A stretch of 64,000 nucleotides of DNA, from positions 62,001-126,000 of the forward strand of contig CAKRQV010000008.1 in NCBI GenBank assembly GCA_934394565.1. Direction: 5' to 3'. Positions 63,288 through 64,000 of this stretch are shown here, piece by piece; positions within the stretch are counted from its first letter, which is position 1, and each line of letters starts with the position of its first letter. The translations under genes and the position numbers were made by a program. The DNA comes from an uncultured Lachnospiraceae bacterium. GTDB lineage: Bacteria; Bacillota; Clostridia; Lachnospirales; Lachnospiraceae. Under the pieces are notes generated by a model. It ran no database searches. It was given only the letters and a program-made list of their open reading frames with translations, and was not told the DNA's origin.

Positions 63288-63998
63288 TCAGATATACTTT
63301 GCCATAAATGCAAACAATTCCCGGTTAGTTTCACTGTTAACTTCCTCTGCCTCAAAGTATTCCGGCAGGGGAATCCCCGGCTGACATTCTCCACAGATAT
63401 CTATTCCCAGAATTTCAGCCTGTTCAAGAAGTGGCAGCAACAGATGTTCCAGCATAGGGAGGGACATATCTCCCTGATTCCAGTTTGTTTCTGCATAGTT
63501 TTCCCCCAGCACATCCTTATCAATGGAAATGTACACTGGCAAATCTCTTTTTATTTTTTCGAGTTTTTCTCTCCCGGCACCGATCTGCAGTTCCTCCGAT
63601 GAAAAGGTGAGCAGTCTGTCCTTTCTTGTACAGCTAATCTCCCCGATATCACTGCCCTGTGATCCGATCAGCACCAGCTGCCGCAGCCATTCGTTCGTAT
63701 CCAGTACCTGTCCTGCCCAGTCCCCACAGCTCATCATTCCATCAATCAACGGCTTTTGCATATCCGTATGATGATCAAACAGAACCAGTGAGAAATCCTG
63801 CCGGATATGGTCTGTGATGATCCCTGTGACATAATGATAATTTCCCGAGTCCAGAAAATGTATGCCCCGGATCCCATATGGCTGTATGCGGTTCCATATC
63901 TGCTCTCTGGCTTCTGCAGAGCAATACAGGTCACATCCTGTAATGTCCGCACAGTCCAGCCAGTGCAGCGTGTTTTTCTCCGGTATATTTTCATCCTC
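63288..63998 (-). CDS. Arginase-family protein, 5' end beyond the window
   Basis: About 236 codons to the window edge, open in one frame; the N-terminus lies outside. The arginase fold's metal motifs are visible: VLFDHHTDMQKPL (Asp-His-His-Thr-Asp, near 63750) and PVYISIDKDVLGENYAETNW (Asp-x-Asp) with a closing ILGIDICGE. These motifs belong to the arginase/agmatinase/formimidoylglutamase family, whose members cleave guanidino or formimido groups with a binuclear metal centre. The substrate cannot be assigned. A separate frame at 63746-64000 starting MRMKIYRRK is an artefact of the missing upstream start. Confidence 0.85.
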   Translation of the reverse strand, partial: EDENIPEKNTLHWLDCADITGCDLYCSAEAREQIWNRIQPYGIRGIHFLDSGNYHYVTGIITDHIRQDFSLVLFDHHTDMQKPLIDGMMSCGDWAGQVLDTNEWLRQLVLIGSQGSDIGEISCTRKDRLLTFSSEELQIGAGREKLEKIKRDLPVYISIDKDVLGENYAETNWNQGDMSLPMLEHLLLPLLEQAEILGIDICGECQPGIPLPEYFEAEEVNSETNRELFAFMAKYI

Positions 63999-64000
63999 AT

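Noticed and set aside
1..64000. CRISPR arrays, transposases, prophage genes, tRNA and rRNA genes
   Set aside because: Looked for on both strands; no regularly spaced repeats, no recognisable transposase or phage proteins and no tRNA or rRNA signature was seen.

Overview
The window is a gene-dense bacterial chromosome segment with the gene set and order of an anaerobic Gram-positive Clostridia, most like the family Lachnospiraceae. This rests on an Nfn-type bifurcating transhydrogenase pair, Rex, a yicC-remA-gmk-rpoZ block, T-box leaders, a 6S RNA, SpoIID and SpoIIIE/FtsK-type proteins, a hybrid-cluster protein and Gram-positive ribosome binding sites. No rRNA, tRNA, transposase, integrase, phage gene or CRISPR array was seen. 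The genus cannot be fixed from the sequence alone.

Layout. 1-1.0 kb: nfnB (partial) and nfnA, with a near-perfect Rex operator upstream. 1.2-6.7 kb: a zinc-ribbon/TPR membrane protein, an FtsK/SpoIIIE translocase, UppP and a TepA-like ClpP-fold protease. 6.8-11.5 kb: yebC, mazF without an antitoxin, alr, nnr (NAD(P)HX repair) and rex. 11.7-16.7 kb: an ABC-F protein, NADP isocitrate dehydrogenase and an FGGY sugar kinase. 16.8-20.8 kb: two divergent S8 peptidases, a 13-cysteine mini-protein, a 48-residue small ORF and two small helical proteins. 20.8-25.5 kb: yicC-remA-gmk-rpoZ, then rimO-pgsA-cinA. 25.7-32.2 kb: RqcH, a P-type ATPase and an EF-G paralogue. 32.6-37.0 kb: tyrA and aroA facing queA and a histidine phosphatase. 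37.1-40.9 kb: pheST with a T-box leader. 41.0-44.4 kb: a BrkB-family protein, a SpoIID protein, 6S RNA and a TetR regulator. 44.6-54.2 kb: a membrane-bound alpha/beta hydrolase with a clear operator, pckA, dgt, thrC, and leuA with a T-box leader. 54.3-59.4 kb: three MATE transporters and a methyltransferase. 59.7-62.8 kb: a GH13 amylase-family enzyme and hcp. 62.9-64 kb: a broken gene remnant and a 5'-truncated arginase-family protein.

How the genes work together. Redox balance is a recurring theme: NfnAB exchanges electrons among NADH, NADPH and ferredoxin, Rex senses NADH/NAD+, Nnr repairs damaged NAD(P)H, and Icd makes NADPH. Amino-acid biosynthesis and charging (tyrA, aroA, thrC, leuA, pheST) is partly controlled by T-boxes. 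Much of the rest is housekeeping for translation, membranes and the envelope.

The least expected items are a dispersed hairpin repeat built on GGTCCGGTGGA (three copies, with stem-preserving substitutions), the Rex box in front of nfnAB, the hydrolase-membrane fusion under a TetR-like operator, and the cysteine-rich/S8 peptidase neighbourhood. I did not find a convincing wholly new multi-gene system.
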